From positions 1-64,000 of the forward strand of contig JBEBJI010000010.1 of the NCBI GenBank assembly GCA_040079935.1: a stretch of 64,000 bases of DNA, written 5' to 3'. This document shows positions 16,461-24,431 of the stretch, piece by piece. A program made the position numbers and the translations under genes. The stretch is from Methylotenera_A sp040079935. Lineage in GTDB: Bacteria > Pseudomonadota > Gammaproteobacteria > Burkholderiales > Methylophilaceae. How positions within the stretch are numbered: position 1 is the first letter of the stretch; every line of letters starts with the position of its first letter. Below the pieces are notes generated by a model, which did not search any database, had not been told where the DNA came from, and worked only from the letters and a program-made list of their open reading frames with translations.

Positions 16461-17249
16461 ATGAGTGAACAATTAATTATTGCAGGCAACTCTTACCACT
16501 CGCGTTTGTTGGTGGGCACGGGAAAGTATAAAGATTTTGCCGAAACGCGTGCGGCGATTGATGCCAGTGGCGCGCAGATAGTCACTGTGGCGATTAGAAG
16601 AACGAACATAGGCCAAACTGCGGGCGAACCTTCGTTGCTAGAGTTTTTGCCCCCAGAAGAATTTACTTATTTGCCCAATACCGCGGGTTGCTATTCGGCG
16701 GATGACGCAGTACGCACTTTGCGCCTCGCGCGAGAATTACTAGATGGTCATAAGCTGGTAAAGTTGGAAGTGTTGGGCGACCCAAAAACCTTATATCCAA
16801 ACGTAATTGAGACCATCGCTGCAGCAAAAACATTGGTTAAAGATGGTTTTGATGTGATGGTATATACCTCGGATGACCCGATTATTGCTAAGCAGTTGGA
16901 AGATATAGGCTGCTGTGCGGTGATGCCTTTAGCCTCGTTAATCGGCTCAGGTATGGGCATTTTGAATCCGTGGAATTTACAAATTATTATCGAAAACGCA
17001 AAAATCCCAGTACTGGTGGACGCGGGCGTGGGGTGCGCGGGCGACGCGGCGATTGCCATGGAGCTTGGTTGCGATGGCGTGCTGATGAATACTGCCATTG
17101 CCGCTGCAAACAATCCTGTGATGATGGCAGGTGCCATGAAAAAAGCCATTGAAGCAGGGCGCGAGTCTTATTTGGCGGGGCGTATGCCGAAAAAACTGTA
17201 TTCGGCTAGTCCAAGCTCTCCGACTTCTGGATTGATTACGGCGGCATGA
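16461..17249 (+). CDS. thiG: Thiazole synthase ThiG
   Basis: ThiG condenses deoxyxylulose phosphate, dehydroglycine and ThiS thiocarboxylate to the thiazole phosphate of thiamine. The family signatures are SRLLVGTGKYKDFAETRAAI at the start, TVAIRRTN, LPNTAGCYSADDAVRT, KLEVLGDPKTLYPN with the Schiff-base lysine region, and VLVDAGVGCAGDAAIAMELG near the end (each within limits). The length of 262 residues is standard. It follows thiS by 6 bases, and apaG begins 9 bases after it. Confidence 0.96.
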   Translation: MSEQLIIAGNSYHSRLLVGTGKYKDFAETRAAIDASGAQIVTVAIRRTNIGQTAGEPSLLEFLPPEEFTYLPNTAGCYSADDAVRTLRLARELLDGHKLVKLEVLGDPKTLYPNVIETIAAAKTLVKDGFDVMVYTSDDPIIAKQLEDIGCCAVMPLASLIGSGMGILNPWNLQIIIENAKIPVLVDAGVGCAGDAAIAMELGCDGVLMNTAIAAANNPVMMAGAMKKAIEAGRESYLAGRMPKKLYSASPSSPTSGLITAA

Positions 17250-17258
17250 TTAGCTAGC

Positions 17259-17642
17259 ATGGCTGAAGGAAAAAAATACGCGTTTTCGGTCAATGTTGCA
17301 ACCGCATATTTGTCGGATCAATCAAATCCAAATGAAAATCAATATGCATTTTCTTACACTATTAGCATTAGCAATGTTGGCAGTATCGCCGCGCAGTTGA
17401 TTAGTCGGCACTGGATAATCACCGATGCCAACAATCATGTGCAAGAGGTGAGAGGATTGGGCGTAGTCGGCGCACAGCCTTTATTGCAGCCAGGTCAACA
17501 ATTTCAATATACTAGCGGTACGCTATTGGCTACGCCGATAGGCTCAATGCGCGGCATGTACAAAATTGTGGCAGAAGATGGCACTTTTTTTGACGCAGAT
17601 ATTGAGCCGTTTACTTTGGCCGTGCCTAAGATATTAAATTAG
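17259..17642 (+). CDS. apaG: ApaG-type beta-sandwich protein
   Basis: ApaG proteins are about 125 residues and adopt a fibronectin-III-like fold. The conserved parts are YLSDQSNPNENQYAFSYTI, the turn SRHWIITDANNHVQEVRG, and GVVGAQPLLQPGQQFQYTSG, then GSMRGMYKIV. Some family members influence cobalt/magnesium resistance, but the molecular role is unsettled. It sits between thiG and mltA with short gaps, as a passenger of the same operon. Confidence 0.93.
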   Translation: MAEGKKYAFSVNVATAYLSDQSNPNENQYAFSYTISISNVGSIAAQLISRHWIITDANNHVQEVRGLGVVGAQPLLQPGQQFQYTSGTLLATPIGSMRGMYKIVAEDGTFFDADIEPFTLAVPKILN

Positions 17643-17652
17643 GGATGTTAAA

Positions 17653-18930
17653 TTGAGTAAGATGAAAAAATATTTAATTTTAATTTTCATGGTTTTATTC
17701 ACGGTTTCGTGTGCGAAAAAAAACGTCAAAACCGCATCCAATAACACACAAAATTGCGATTGTTCAAAACAAGTTAAAGTAACCGAAATGCCACAGATTC
17801 AATTGCCAGACTCGCCAAAAACCAATGGCGAAACAAAGCCCGCTACACCCATAATTGCACCTGATTACGCTTTTTTAAAACCTGTCAGCTGGAGCGATGT
17901 TGACGGTTTTGCAGAAGATGATTCTGCACTTACTTGGCCCGCATGGTTGCTGAGCTGTAGCACGCTCATTAACAAGCCGCAATGGCAAACAGCTTGTGCA
18001 GCCGCTAAAACACTTACCAAACCCAATAAAAAAACGGTTCAAGCCTATTTTGCACAATATTTTAATGTATATAGCACTACCAATCAGGATGGCACTGACA
18101 TTGGGCTGATTACAGGATATTACGAGCCTTTGTTGAAAGGTAGCCGTACAAAATCTATCCAATATCCGCATCCTTTGTACAAGCAGCCTACGGATTTAAT
18201 TACGGTTGAATTGGGTGACATACATCCGGAATTAAAAAATAAACGCGTGCGTGGTAGATTGGTTGCTGATAAAGAAGGACGTAGTAAATTGGTGTCCTAT
18301 CTGTCGCGTGCTGATATTGAGGCAAGTCCAGCGCCGCTGGCTGGCAATGAGCTAGTATGGATTAACGATATTATCGATGTGTTCTTTTTGCAAATTCAAG
18401 GTTCTGGCTTGGTGAAATTGGATAACGGTGAGGATGTGCATGTTGGTTATGCCGACCAGAATGGCCAAGCTTATAATTCCGTTGGGCGCATTTTAATTGA
18501 GCGCGGCGAGCTAACAAAAGATCAAGCATCGATGCAAGGTATTAAAAATTGGGCGCGTAATAATTTAACTAAATTGCGTGATTTGCTTAATAGCAATCCA
18601 AGTTATGTATTTTTTAAAGAGCTACCAGCAGGCCTGCCAGGTCCTATCGGTGCACTTGGGGTGCCCATTTTAGCGGAGCGTAGCGTGGCGATAGATCCTA
18701 AATATGTTCCGCTTGGCGCGCCAATATTTTTATCGACCACGCAACCCAATAGCGAAACTCCGCTTAAACGTTTGATGGTGGCGCAAGATACGGGCGGAGC
18801 GATTAAAGGTGGCGTGCGGGCGGATTTCTTTTGGGGGGCGGGTGATGGCGCGGGTAAACAAGCAGGGGCAATGAAGCAAGCAGGCAAAATTTGGGTGTTA
18901 TTGCCTAAAGAATTTCAGTTTCCTAAGTAG
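17653..18930 (+). CDS. mltA: Membrane-bound lytic murein transglycosylase A, lipoprotein
   Basis: MltA cleaves peptidoglycan glycan strands to 1,6-anhydro products at the outer membrane. A lipoprotein signal is present (ILIFMVLFTVSCAKK, with Cys about residue 20). The body has the MltA barrel (TGYYEPLLKGSRTKS, YPLY-like QYPHPLYKQP) and the C-terminal 3D domain with the catalytic Asp in VAQDTGGAIKGGVRADFFWG. I keep the TTG at 17653 because AGGGAT sits 6 bases before it. An ATG three codons later is the alternative. The gene is 425 aa, normal for the family. Confidence 0.95.
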   Translation: MSKMKKYLILIFMVLFTVSCAKKNVKTASNNTQNCDCSKQVKVTEMPQIQLPDSPKTNGETKPATPIIAPDYAFLKPVSWSDVDGFAEDDSALTWPAWLLSCSTLINKPQWQTACAAAKTLTKPNKKTVQAYFAQYFNVYSTTNQDGTDIGLITGYYEPLLKGSRTKSIQYPHPLYKQPTDLITVELGDIHPELKNKRVRGRLVADKEGRSKLVSYLSRADIEASPAPLAGNELVWINDIIDVFFLQIQGSGLVKLDNGEDVHVGYADQNGQAYNSVGRILIERGELTKDQASMQGIKNWARNNLTKLRDLLNSNPSYVFFKELPAGLPGPIGALGVPILAERSVAIDPKYVPLGAPIFLSTTQPNSETPLKRLMVAQDTGGAIKGGVRADFFWGAGDGAGKQAGAMKQAGKIWVLLPKEFQFPK

Positions 18931-18942
18931 TTTTTTCTCAAT

Positions 18943-21192
18943 TTATTCTGCGCCTTTTATGCGTTTAATCAAGCGCTTAATGCCTTTGCGACCAATCGTG
19001 CGCTTAGTCGTCACCTTAAAATCGTACAACTGAAATTGCAATTTATCCTGCCATCTGAACTTTCTACCAGTCAAGCCAAGGTAGATGTTCATGAAGCGTT
19101 CTCGATGCTCCCAATTCAGCTTATGGCAAGCGCGCGTCAGGTCTGCCACGCGCAGTTTTAATGCGGTCGGATGATTGAAACTGTGTAAACGCGCGGTATC
19201 GATGAGTGAAAACTCTAGTTTATTGTTTGGCAGAATATTGACCAAAATATTGCCGCCCGATAAATCTCTAAAATGTATGCCACGGCTGTGCATCAGGTGA
19301 CAATATTGCGCTAATTGTGTCAAAACATCTTCTGGCTTAAGGTCTAAAAACGTGGTTTCACCACCTGAAAATGCTGAAAAAATTTGGCCGATATTGCAAT
19401 CTGCCTGCACATAATCGCACAGAAAAAAGTTCTGTTTTAACGTGCTATCACCCGTTTTTTCAAAATAAGCGATTGGTTGCGCGGTAGCCACGCCGCGCCG
19501 CATCAGCTCCATCGCGCCATTCCAGCTACGCTTTGCTTTGCTCGGCTTAAATTTATCCAAAAACGCTTTGTGCGGATACATATTAACGGGTTGTTTAATG
19601 GTGATTTGTTTGGCAACATCACGCGGGTCAACCACATTCCAAATCGCGTTGCGCGCATGGCGTAGCGCGGCATCCTTAGTGGGTGCGTGCAACTTATCTG
19701 GATGCAAATTCTGCATGATAAGTTTGGCGTCATTCGCATCTTTGGCTAACACCAAACCCTGCCAATCGCCATCATTTAATCTGAAATATTGCAAACCTTC
19801 AACATGTGCATGAATTGCTAAATTTTTCTGTAAAGTAGGTTCAATTTCGGTGATAATTTCTGTATCTTCATCCCACTGCAAATAAATAGGCGATTCAGAA
19901 ATGATGTCTAAACCATTTAAAACATCGCCCCTGCAACCTAATATCCATGAGGCTTCCAGGGCATCTTTTGTATAAATATTATTTAAAAAAGCAACTTTTC
20001 CATTCACTGTCCAAGCAACGTGAATGCGTTTTCCGTGGTTTAAAAATGCGTGAATTTCCAAACCTTTTGCGTTAGCAATCGCGCCTAAATATTGCGCGCC
20101 ACAAATCCATTTCACCATGGTTTGCATGGCAAAAAAACTCGGCTGCAATTTATAATTTTCTAAGTCGCCATCCACATTTTGGTAGTGGCAAATGCGCTCT
20201 AACGCAGGATATTCAGCATCGCTCAAACCATCGTCAATTAATCCTTCGCGATGGCAAATGAGCGCCCCCCAATTGGCTTGCTGCAAGGCGTTGGAGGTGG
20301 CGAGCAGGGTAAAATAACGTGTGAGATAATCTGCTTGTTTTTGTGCGCCATGCACCAACAAACGCTCGATACGATAAATTGCCCAAAATGCAGCCGATGA
20401 AATGGTGTTATTTACGCCAAAATCTTGCCCAATTTTTTGCAAAGTGCGTGCTTTTTTAATCAAATTGTATTTAAAAATAGTCGCCCAGCGATATTTAAAT
20501 ACGCGGTGGTCAAAGCGTTCTGGCTCCGAGACACGCTCGACAAATAAATTATTGCTGTGAATATCTGGCAGTTGATTTTTTTGCTGGAACAATTTGAGCA
20601 AGCTGATGTTATAAAGCGGCTCAAAATCTTGAATATTCGGGCCTATTAAGGTGATTTTCGCGTTTGAAAATTCACCTTTAAACAACGCATAAGCGATGTT
20701 CCAAGCGTACAAAAAACCATCAAAAGTATAGCCTGCCCAGCGTTTGCGGTTAATTGTGTTACCGATTTCAATTTGTGTAATTTGGCTACCAAATGTAGTA
20801 AGAATGTCTTGCAAAAAATGTCGCCAAATGTCTTGCTCAGCAGAACTTTGCATGTTTTTTGCCGCATCAAACGGCTGCACAATATGCAGCGTAATTTCAA
20901 AATTTTCTGCGATTAAACGGTTTAAAAATCGTGCATTGTGGTTGGCAAAATCACCATAAGTAAAATCTAGCCGAACACGGTGTATTCCTAATGTTCGAAC
21001 TTGTTCAATGACGTAATCATCGGTTTCAGGGTTGGCATTTGTGGCAACGCCGACGCCAATAAAAATTTTGGGGATTGTATGGCCTGCGCTAGGAAAATGC
21101 CCATTTTTAATGCGCAAACCGCCGCGGAAAATGTAACCCAAGCCATCGCGAATGACTTGCTCAGTGAGCATCGATGGTTGTTTCACCTTCAT
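18943..21192 (-). CDS. Glycosidase-like barrel fused to a Kdo/InaA-type kinase domain, 749 aa
   Basis: Residues about 20-390 resemble a TIM-barrel glycosidase (VRLDFTYGDFANHNARFLN, IEIGNTINRKRWAGY). They are followed by a beta-sandwich segment (ISESPIYLQWDEDTE). Residues about 540-749 carry a protein-kinase-like fold of the lipopolysaccharide kinase/InaA group: catalytic GIHFRDLSGGNILV near 640 and the metal-binding FSLIDTARLHSF near 662. This suggests an enzyme acting on surface sugars. The barrel's catalytic glutamates are not certain, so hydrolase activity is only a guess. The next gene upstream, a sulfatase-fold transferase, ends 10 bases before this start and probably acts with it. Residues about 410-422 are encoded by a copy of the dispersed palindrome. 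Confidence 0.7.
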   Translation of the reverse strand: MKVKQPSMLTEQVIRDGLGYIFRGGLRIKNGHFPSAGHTIPKIFIGVGVATNANPETDDYVIEQVRTLGIHRVRLDFTYGDFANHNARFLNRLIAENFEITLHIVQPFDAAKNMQSSAEQDIWRHFLQDILTTFGSQITQIEIGNTINRKRWAGYTFDGFLYAWNIAYALFKGEFSNAKITLIGPNIQDFEPLYNISLLKLFQQKNQLPDIHSNNLFVERVSEPERFDHRVFKYRWATIFKYNLIKKARTLQKIGQDFGVNNTISSAAFWAIYRIERLLVHGAQKQADYLTRYFTLLATSNALQQANWGALICHREGLIDDGLSDAEYPALERICHYQNVDGDLENYKLQPSFFAMQTMVKWICGAQYLGAIANAKGLEIHAFLNHGKRIHVAWTVNGKVAFLNNIYTKDALEASWILGCRGDVLNGLDIISESPIYLQWDEDTEIITEIEPTLQKNLAIHAHVEGLQYFRLNDGDWQGLVLAKDANDAKLIMQNLHPDKLHAPTKDAALRHARNAIWNVVDPRDVAKQITIKQPVNMYPHKAFLDKFKPSKAKRSWNGAMELMRRGVATAQPIAYFEKTGDSTLKQNFFLCDYVQADCNIGQIFSAFSGGETTFLDLKPEDVLTQLAQYCHLMHSRGIHFRDLSGGNILVNILPNNKLEFSLIDTARLHSFNHPTALKLRVADLTRACHKLNWEHRERFMNIYLGLTGRKFRWQDKLQFQLYDFKVTTKRTIGRKGIKRLIKRIKGAE
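19927..19963 (+). repeat. Dispersed palindromic element, copy 3, inside the fusion gene
   Basis: The core reads AATATCCATGA, with four changes in the left arm and one in the right. On the minus strand it is translated in frame as A-L-E-A-S-W-I-L-G-C-R-G inside the 749-aa protein, at a loop of the predicted beta-sandwich. The reading frame continues through it without a stop. Confidence 0.8.
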
Positions 21193-21202
21193 TTAAATAA
21201 GC

Positions 21203-23170
21203 TCATTGCGGCAAGCGATAGCGCTGCTCGCTATAAAGCAAAGTAGGTAATAGCGAATTTGCCAATGCGCGTTGCTCAAGGTCTTTGGCATTAATTGGCG
21301 CAGCCACTTCATTCAAATGTTTATTTTTTGCATCATAAATGCCGTGCGCAGGGGGTTTGTCTTCGCGTAATACCACCACATTATTGGCCTCTGTGGTTTG
21401 CTCCATCCAAGCAAAATTGTAGTTATATTGCATCATGGCACGACCTAAATAATCGGCTGGCAAATTAGATAAATCGCGACCTGTCATCGGGTGCTGCGCA
21501 CTAATGCCCATCAGAGATAGCAGCGTAACAGGTAAATCAATTTGGCTGGTGATAGCCTTTATTTTTTGCGGTTTGATATCCGCGCCTAAAATTAAGCCAG
21601 GAATATGAAAGTGCTCAATTGGTACCAACGTTTCGCCGCGCACGCGTATGTCGTGGTCGGCAACGACTAAGAATACGGTATCTGTCCAATATTGGCTTTT
21701 CTGCGCCTCTACAAAAAATTTACCTATAGCATAATCGGCATATTTTACTGCATTATTATCGGTGGCTTTTGGTTGTTCATAAAGCTCAATACGACCATCA
21801 GGAAATTCAAAAGGTGCGTGGTTACTGGATGAAAAAGCTAAAGTAAAAAACGGCTTGCCACTGGCGTGGTGAGCCATCAGTTGCTCGTGTGTTTTATTCA
21901 GTAAATCTTCATCCGATGCGCCCCAGCTGCCAACAAACACAGGATTTTTGTAATCTTTTTGACCAATCACTTGCTGAAAGCCATTGCCCATGAAGAAACT
22001 CTGCATATTGTCAAAATGCGTCTCACCACCATAAATAAATTCGGTGCTGTAGCCTTGTTTTGCCAGTAATGATGCCAGCGTAAAAAAGTTTTTTTGGCTA
22101 AGCGAAAGTTTAACGGTGCTATCGGCAGGTGTTGGCTGGAAGCCAGCAACAACGGCCTCTATGCCGCGTACAGAGCGTGTTCCCGTGGCATAAAGTTGTT
22201 CAAACCAAATACCTTGTTCTTTCAATTTTTCAAGATTGGGCGTGACTGGCACACCGCCGAGCGATTCTACAAAAGTTGCGCCTAAACTTTCTTGCAGAAT
22301 AATCACCAAATTAAGCGGTTTGTCGCGTTTGGCGCTTGGCATTAGTGTTTTGAGCGTGGGAATATCTAAGTCTTTTGCATTGGTGAGTTTGAAAATCTGG
22401 GCTCTATCCATTTTGCCGTAAATTTGGCTTGATTTGCTTTCGTGCTGCAAGCTATACACCGCATAAATGACCGAGTAGCCAGAATTGAGTATCAAGCTAT
22501 TTACCATGCTATCAGGCGTAATGGCAAATAGCGCGGGGTTTGCAGGGCGATGCCCAATCGTGGAGCGAATTGCAAAAGCGGTGACTAGAAATATGAGTGG
22601 CCACACAATCCATAGTTTTTTGTTTGACCAAGTGGATGTCGCGCTTAGCCATGGCCGCATAAAACGTCGCATCGCCCAAATTGCCAATAGCGCAAAGCCA
22701 AGCCCTGCAAAAATGTCAACTTTAAAACCGCGCCACAGCATGCCAAAAACTTCCTTGGGATATTTTAAGTATTCAACAAAAATTCGATTAGGTCTTACAT
22801 CGTATTCTCCAATAAAACCAGGCGTAGCGGCCTCTAAAAACACCAACAAAACAATCGCCAAAACTACCCAAATATAAGTAAATTTTTGCCAGAACTTAAA
22901 CAAACGTTTAATTGCTAAAATTGGTGCTAGCAACAAGGGAATTAGCGCTATTAGACTCAACTGAATAATATCGACGCGGATGCCTTGTAGCAGGATTTCA
23001 AGCAATTTACCAGTGCTAATTACACGGTCGAGTTTCCATAAAACTAAGCCAAGTCTTGAAATGGAAAGTATGACTAAACCCAATAACAGCATCGCGATAA
23101 GCGGTGCAAAAGGGCCGAGTTTGTTGGCGATGCGCCAAATAAATGTGTGCAGTTTTTTAATCAATTGCAT
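21203..23170 (-). CDS. Sulfatase-fold phosphotransferase, LTA synthase/OpgB-like, 655 aa
   Basis: It has about five N-terminal membrane segments (residues 20-200) and then a periplasmic alkaline-phosphatase-fold domain. The metal site begins with NLVIILQESLGATF. The catalytic threonine is in ATGTRSVRGIEAV, and the distal site in VVADHDIRVRGE and ELYEQPKATDNNAVKYADYAIGKFF (shown in part). Such proteins move phosphoglycerol or phosphoethanolamine from phospholipids to glycans or lipopolysaccharide. Gram-negative members modify periplasmic or surface glycans. It lies just upstream of the barrel-kinase fusion in the same operon, consistent with a shared surface-sugar pathway. The donor is not determined by sequence. 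Confidence 0.88.
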   Translation of the reverse strand: MQLIKKLHTFIWRIANKLGPFAPLIAMLLLGLVILSISRLGLVLWKLDRVISTGKLLEILLQGIRVDIIQLSLIALIPLLLAPILAIKRLFKFWQKFTYIWVVLAIVLLVFLEAATPGFIGEYDVRPNRIFVEYLKYPKEVFGMLWRGFKVDIFAGLGFALLAIWAMRRFMRPWLSATSTWSNKKLWIVWPLIFLVTAFAIRSTIGHRPANPALFAITPDSMVNSLILNSGYSVIYAVYSLQHESKSSQIYGKMDRAQIFKLTNAKDLDIPTLKTLMPSAKRDKPLNLVIILQESLGATFVESLGGVPVTPNLEKLKEQGIWFEQLYATGTRSVRGIEAVVAGFQPTPADSTVKLSLSQKNFFTLASLLAKQGYSTEFIYGGETHFDNMQSFFMGNGFQQVIGQKDYKNPVFVGSWGASDEDLLNKTHEQLMAHHASGKPFFTLAFSSSNHAPFEFPDGRIELYEQPKATDNNAVKYADYAIGKFFVEAQKSQYWTDTVFLVVADHDIRVRGETLVPIEHFHIPGLILGADIKPQKIKAITSQIDLPVTLLSLMGISAQHPMTGRDLSNLPADYLGRAMMQYNYNFAWMEQTTEANNVVVLREDKPPAHGIYDAKNKHLNEVAAPINAKDLEQRALANSLLPTLLYSEQRYRLPQ

Positions 23171-23217
23171 GGAAAGCTTTTGTTTAACTTGAAGGCATAA
23201 TTATACGGTGAAACCCA

Positions 23218-24402
23218 CTATTTTTGGCGCACACGCTTGATAGCTAGTAAGCTAATGATGAACAAAATTAAGCAACCAAAAATAAATGCAGTGGTAATTA
23301 CTGGGGTATAATTTTTTTCCATCACAGTGTAAAGCCCTACAAGAATCAGCATACTGAAGTTTTCAAAAAAGTTTTGCACTGCGACTGCGTTGCCCGCGCC
23401 AACGGTTTCGTGACCGCGTTCTTGCAATAAGGCATTCAGTGGCACTACATAAAATCCACCTGATACACCAATCAACATGAGCAAGACAATGGCGGTGTAT
23501 AAGTGCGTTGTGTGCGCAAATAGCATGATAAATACGCCGATTAAAAGCCCTGCAGGCAGTACACGATTGATATTTTTCAGGGTAACAAATTTAGCCGCAA
23601 GCGCCGCGCCAATGGCGATACCAATTGCTACTGCTCCGCTTAAATTGGCGGGCATGCTTAAATCATTCATACTTAACGCGACAGGAACCCAAGCGACTAA
23701 TAGCAAACGCAGTGTTGAGCCTGTGCCCCAAAATATGCTAGAGCCTATCAGTGAAAAACGTGCGTCCTTATTATAAGAAAGTAATTTAAGCGCCTCAAAA
23801 AATTCTTTTGCAAGCTTGAATGGTTGAAATTTAGTATCTGGCCTAGCAATAGGCAAGGGCGGTATCAAGGTATTGACGATTGCCGCTAAAAAGTAGCATC
23901 CGCAGATCGAAATTAATGCGATAGAAATAGAAATATCGGCCAGTTTCCCGCCAAGCACCGCACCCAATAAAATGGCTATAATGGTGGAGCCTTCCATTAA
24001 ACCATTGGCTTTGACTAATTTATTAGCTGAAACTAACTCGCTTAAAATGCCATATTTAGCAGGTGAATAAGCTGCCGCACCCATGCCTACCATACCATAA
24101 GCAATCAGAGGATTGACGCCTGAAAACATCGCCGCTGCGCCTAATAATTTGAGTATGTTAGCGATTAACATCACCCGACCTTTTGGGAAGCCGTCAGCAA
24201 ATGGCCCAACAAATGGCGCGAGCAAAATGAATGCGAGTACGAAAAATTCCTGCAACATGGGGATCTGCCAGCTAGGTGCGGCATAGGATTTTAATAGTGC
24301 AATTGCTGCAAAAAGCAGCGCGTTATCAGCTAATGCAGAAATAAATTGCGCGATATAGATGGCAATCATGCCGCGCGAGAACAAGGTTTGGGAATTATGC
24401 AA
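23218..24402 (-). CDS. lplT: Lysophospholipid transporter LplT
   Basis: This major-facilitator flippase moves lysophosphatidylethanolamine to the inner face for reacylation. The sequence carries the LplT start (SRGMIAIYIAQFISALADNALLF, in part), APFVGPFADGFPKGRVML, and AAYSPAKYGILSELV, all characteristic, with about twelve membrane segments and the normal length of 394 residues. It follows aas by 29 bases. The aas-lplT pair is the usual partnership, and in some bacteria the two are fused. Confidence 0.95.
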   Translation of the reverse strand: MHNSQTLFSRGMIAIYIAQFISALADNALLFAAIALLKSYAAPSWQIPMLQEFFVLAFILLAPFVGPFADGFPKGRVMLIANILKLLGAAAMFSGVNPLIAYGMVGMGAAAYSPAKYGILSELVSANKLVKANGLMEGSTIIAILLGAVLGGKLADISISIALISICGCYFLAAIVNTLIPPLPIARPDTKFQPFKLAKEFFEALKLLSYNKDARFSLIGSSIFWGTGSTLRLLLVAWVPVALSMNDLSMPANLSGAVAIGIAIGAALAAKFVTLKNINRVLPAGLLIGVFIMLFAHTTHLYTAIVLLMLIGVSGGFYVVPLNALLQERGHETVGAGNAVAVQNFFENFSMLILVGLYTVMEKNYTPVITTAFIFGCLILFIISLLAIKRVRQK

Positions 24403-24431
24403 TTTTTACTATTGTTTAACAGGCCGTGAAA

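Noticed and set aside
18155..18178. CCAATATCCGCATCC in mltA, resembling the core of the dispersed element
   Set aside because: The core is interrupted, no arms are present, and the codons encode the conserved YPHPLY segment of MltA.
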